Assembly (NCBI GenBank): GCA_023228875.1 | Contig: JALOAG010000032.1 | Location: 1 to 8,670, forward strand | Source of the DNA: Bacteroidia bacterium | Lineage (GTDB): Bacteria; Bacteroidota; Bacteroidia; NS11-12g; UBA955 | Length of the DNA: 8,670 nt | Direction: 5' to 3' | Part shown: one piece after another, positions 6,984 through 8,670 of the stretch | How the letters are laid out: every line of letters begins with the position of its first letter | Numbering within the stretch: position 1 is the first letter of the stretch | Notes under the pieces: model-generated | What the model was told of the DNA's origin: nothing | The model's input: only the letters and a program-made list of their open reading frames with translations | Database searches by the model: none | Translations under genes and position numbers: made by a program

Positions 6984-7442
6984 ATGGCAACTCCCTATTC
7001 AGATGTTTACGGTTCGTTTTTAGCTAGAATAGAAGAAGATGATTGGATAAGGGAAGAAGAAACAGAGGTTGTAGAAGCAGATTTATTTGAAATATTGAAG
7101 ATGGCTGTTTTTGACTTTAGGTTTCCCAGAATAGTGATTGAATTTGATCCTTTAACAGCCAGTTTTACTAATGTGCTAACAAATGCCGAAATTCAGGTTT
7201 TGGCTACTTTGATGAAGTTACATTGGTTAAGACGTCAAGTTAATACTTGGAGAGTTATTAAACAACAATATTCAACCAAAGATTTTGAATTGTCTTCGCA
7301 AGCGAACCACTTAGACAAATTGCTAAAAAGCCTTGAATTTACAGAAAAAGAGGTAAGAAGAGTTTTTGACACTTACGATAGATCTAGAAACGGAAGTCCT
7401 TTCTCTTTTAGAAACCTCGCAGGAGGTGAGCCAGATGCATAA
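6984..7442 (+). CDS. Putative head-tail connector (adaptor) protein
   Basis: The product has 152 residues and is mostly alpha-helical. The pattern is that of adaptor-type connectors that sit under the portal: an acidic N-terminus, a helix with AVFDFRFPRIVIEFDP (41-56), the segment LTNAEIQVLATLMKLHWLRRQVNTW (65-89), then STKDFELSSQANHLDKLLKSLEFTEKEVRRVFDTYDRSR (97-135). Stretches of the type E..vLA.lM...WL followed by DF...SqA.hl.kL are familiar from phage neck proteins, which supports but does not prove the call. AAAGGAGGG at 6967-6975 precedes the ATG by 8 nt and overlaps the end of the upstream gene, whose TAA is at 6977-6979. The gene's 3' end overlaps the next start by 8 bp, so the pair is probably translated together. 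Confidence 0.6.
   Translation: MATPYSDVYGSFLARIEEDDWIREEETEVVEADLFEILKMAVFDFRFPRIVIEFDPLTASFTNVLTNAEIQVLATLMKLHWLRRQVNTWRVIKQQYSTKDFELSSQANHLDKLLKSLEFTEKEVRRVFDTYDRSRNGSPFSFRNLAGGEPDA
7421..7429 (+). promoter_or_regulatory. Shine-Dalgarno sequence that sets the start at 7435
   Basis: AGGAGGTGA lies 5 nt before ATG 7435. The same frame stays open further upstream, with a TTG at 7366, but only the ATG has a ribosome binding site. The shorter protein is therefore preferred. Confidence 0.8.
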
Positions 7443-7716
7443 TGACTCAAAAGAATATTTTAATGCTTATAAGAATAAGCTATCTGGTAATCTTTACGGA
7501 TTACTTTGTGAGAGAGAGAACAAGGGTAAGTGGGAAGAATACTTAGATTCTATTTATGTTGAATTCATGGGTTTAGAAGATGAATTAGCTAGCATAAATT
7601 ATTGGAAATTGAGAGCTAAGATTGGTTCCCTACGCTATCTTAACTATTATTATTTTAGAAAAACTATTTTTGAATGCATCGGATTAACAAACAGTTTGTT
7701 AATTGATGAAGAATAA
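7435..7716 (+). CDS. Small helical neck-region protein, function unknown
   Basis: The chosen start, ATG 7435 with AGGAGGTGA 5 nt upstream, gives 93 residues; a longer version from TTG 7366 would lie mostly inside the preceding gene and lacks a ribosome site. The protein is helical and rich in Tyr, Leu, Lys and Glu. It has a central segment LDSIYVEFMGLEDELASINYWKLRAKIGSLRYLNYYYFRKTIFE (37-80) with an aromatic run LRYLNYYYFR. Similar short proteins with a ..LRYLsY.YFR.. stretch occur in my memory near connector genes of Bacillota phages, but I cannot give it a named function. It overlaps the upstream connector gene by 8 bp and ends in TAATG shared with the next gene, so it belongs to the same translationally coupled block. 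A neck or tail-completion role is inferred from position. Confidence 0.6.
   Translation: MHNDSKEYFNAYKNKLSGNLYGLLCERENKGKWEEYLDSIYVEFMGLEDELASINYWKLRAKIGSLRYLNYYYFRKTIFECIGLTNSLLIDEE
7683..7703. repeat. Perfect 21-nt palindrome before the last gene
   Basis: ATTAACAAAC (7683-7692) and GTTTGTTAAT (7694-7703) are exact reverse complements around a single central A. The palindrome lies in the last codons of the 93-residue gene (G83-I90) and ends 12 nt before ATG 7716. As RNA it could form a 9-bp AU-rich hairpin with a CAG loop; as DNA it has the symmetry of a repressor operator. Function is unknown and chance is possible. Confidence 0.5.
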
Positions 7717-8670
7717 TGACATATTTCGAAGATATTTACAAAAGAAGAGGGCGTTTGTGGGGAACGACATCTAAAGAACAATTACTCAATATTTCAAAAA
7801 AATATTTTGAAGATTATTTGCTCAATGGTGCAAGTTCCGAGACAATCGTTATTGATAGTCGGCAATATACCGCCGCTGTGCATGATAATAAAGACGATGA
7901 AAATAAGATTAGTAAACACTTTCTTTTGCCAGTTACTGTTAGTGCCGGACCAGGCACACTAATTAGTTGGTATGGTGATTATTGGTTGATAGTTCAAAAA
8001 GAAAAACGAAGTTTTGAAGCTTACAACAAGTTTCTTGCATTTAGATGCAATAATGCTGTAAACTGGATAGATGAGTATGGGATTTTGAAAACAAGTCCTT
8101 GTTATTTGTTTAGTACTATGGGCACTAAAGTTGAAAACAACTTTAAAATTGCCGTTGGTAAAATAGTTTTTCCTAATTTGAATAAAAGATTGAACATAAT
8201 TTTACCTTATCAATTGATTAAAAATGAACAAAGATTCATTATTAATAGTGAAGCATGGAGAGTAGTTGAAAGAGATTTAGTAAGTGTAAATGGTATTTTG
8301 TACTTATCATTAGAGGAAGATTTAATTGATTCTTTTGACGACGATATTGTTAACAACATTGCTGACTCAGGCAAATTAAATGATAGTACAATAGATATAG
8401 GAATTGACACTTTAAGTTTAGAAGTTGGCGAAAGCTTTATCTTCAATCCAATTCTTTATAAGGATGGGAAATTAATTTCAGATGCAAGTTTTGCATATAC
8501 AGTATTAACTGGTTCTACTTTTATTAGTATGGTTGGTAGTTCTGTTTCTGGTGTTAAGTTAGGTACAGCGACAATAGAGGTTTACCTTATCGGCAATGAA
8601 GAACTTAAGACAAGTTGTTCAATAACCGTTGTAGAAACAAGTCAAGCTAAAAAAGTTTTACAACTTATGG
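7716..8670 (+). CDS. Putative head-closure/neck protein with C-terminal Ig-like domain (partial)
   Basis: The frame starts at ATG 7716, sharing its A with the stop of the previous gene (TAATG). It is open to the right edge, giving 318 full codons. No good Shine-Dalgarno sequence lies upstream, so reinitiation after the previous gene is likely. Residues 1-205 read like a head-closure or connector protein of Bacillota phages: PGTLISWYGDYWLIVQKEK (79-97), FLAFRCNNAVNWIDEYGILKTSPCYLF (106-132), then a beta-rich part with NKRLNIILPYQLIKNEQRFIINSEAWRVVERDLVSVNGILYLSLEEDL (156-203). A short polar linker follows. Residues about 231-306 look like a bacterial Ig-like (Big2-type) beta sandwich: LSLEVGESFIFNPILYKDGK, a central SFAYTVLTG, and the ending GTATIEVYLIG to SCSITVV. 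The protein continues beyond the window (TSQAKKVLQLM). Neck role and Ig fold are both inferred from sequence pattern. Confidence 0.6.
   Translation, partial: MTYFEDIYKRRGRLWGTTSKEQLLNISKKYFEDYLLNGASSETIVIDSRQYTAAVHDNKDDENKISKHFLLPVTVSAGPGTLISWYGDYWLIVQKEKRSFEAYNKFLAFRCNNAVNWIDEYGILKTSPCYLFSTMGTKVENNFKIAVGKIVFPNLNKRLNIILPYQLIKNEQRFIINSEAWRVVERDLVSVNGILYLSLEEDLIDSFDDDIVNNIADSGKLNDSTIDIGIDTLSLEVGESFIFNPILYKDGKLISDASFAYTVLTGSTFISMVGSSVSGVKLGTATIEVYLIGNEELKTSCSITVVETSQAKKVLQLM

Noticed and set aside
7366..7434. A 23-codon upstream extension of the 93-residue gene from TTG 7366.
   Set aside because: It lies wholly inside the preceding connector gene and has no ribosome binding site, whereas ATG 7435 has AGGAGGTGA at ideal spacing.
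1..8670. tRNA genes, CRISPR arrays, insertion sequences, attachment sites, or defence genes.
   Set aside because: No cloverleaf-like segments, regularly spaced repeats, transposase-like frames or long direct repeats were noticed; coding phage structural genes account for nearly all bases.

Overview
This window is the packaging and head-assembly module of a tailed double-stranded DNA bacteriophage or prophage. Every gene is on the + strand in one tightly packed transcription unit. Almost every base is coding; the longest gap is the 53 bp after the major capsid gene, and no stretch over 300 bases lacks a gene. The DNA is AT-rich, AGA/TTA/ATT codons are common, and most starts follow a strong AGGAGG-type Shine-Dalgarno sequence. 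This fits a phage of a low-GC Bacillota (Firmicutes) host. Tryptophan is written TGG and one gene stops at TGA, so the standard bacterial code applies. No host genes, integrase, tRNA or att site are visible, so lytic phage and prophage cannot be told apart.

Layout, left to right: the 3' end of a gene open at the left edge (candidate small terminase or packaging accessory protein); the large terminase (ATPase plus nuclease); the portal; a prohead protease-like/scaffold fusion with an internal in-frame ribosome binding site and start that should give a separate scaffold; a probable decoration protein; the major capsid protein; a strong hairpin; then four smaller genes expected to build the head-tail connector. 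The last of these is open at the right edge and carries an Ig-like domain after its neck-type N-terminal region.

Together the genes make the procapsid (portal, scaffold, protease, major capsid protein), fill it with DNA (terminase through the portal), stabilise it (decoration) and close it with neck proteins that receive the tail. Tail genes should follow to the right.

I found no sign of a new defence, mobile or regulatory system; this is a recognisable structural module. The points most worth checking are the nested scaffold start at 4106, the hairpin after the capsid gene, a perfect 21-nt palindrome just before the last gene, and the Ig-like domain on that gene.
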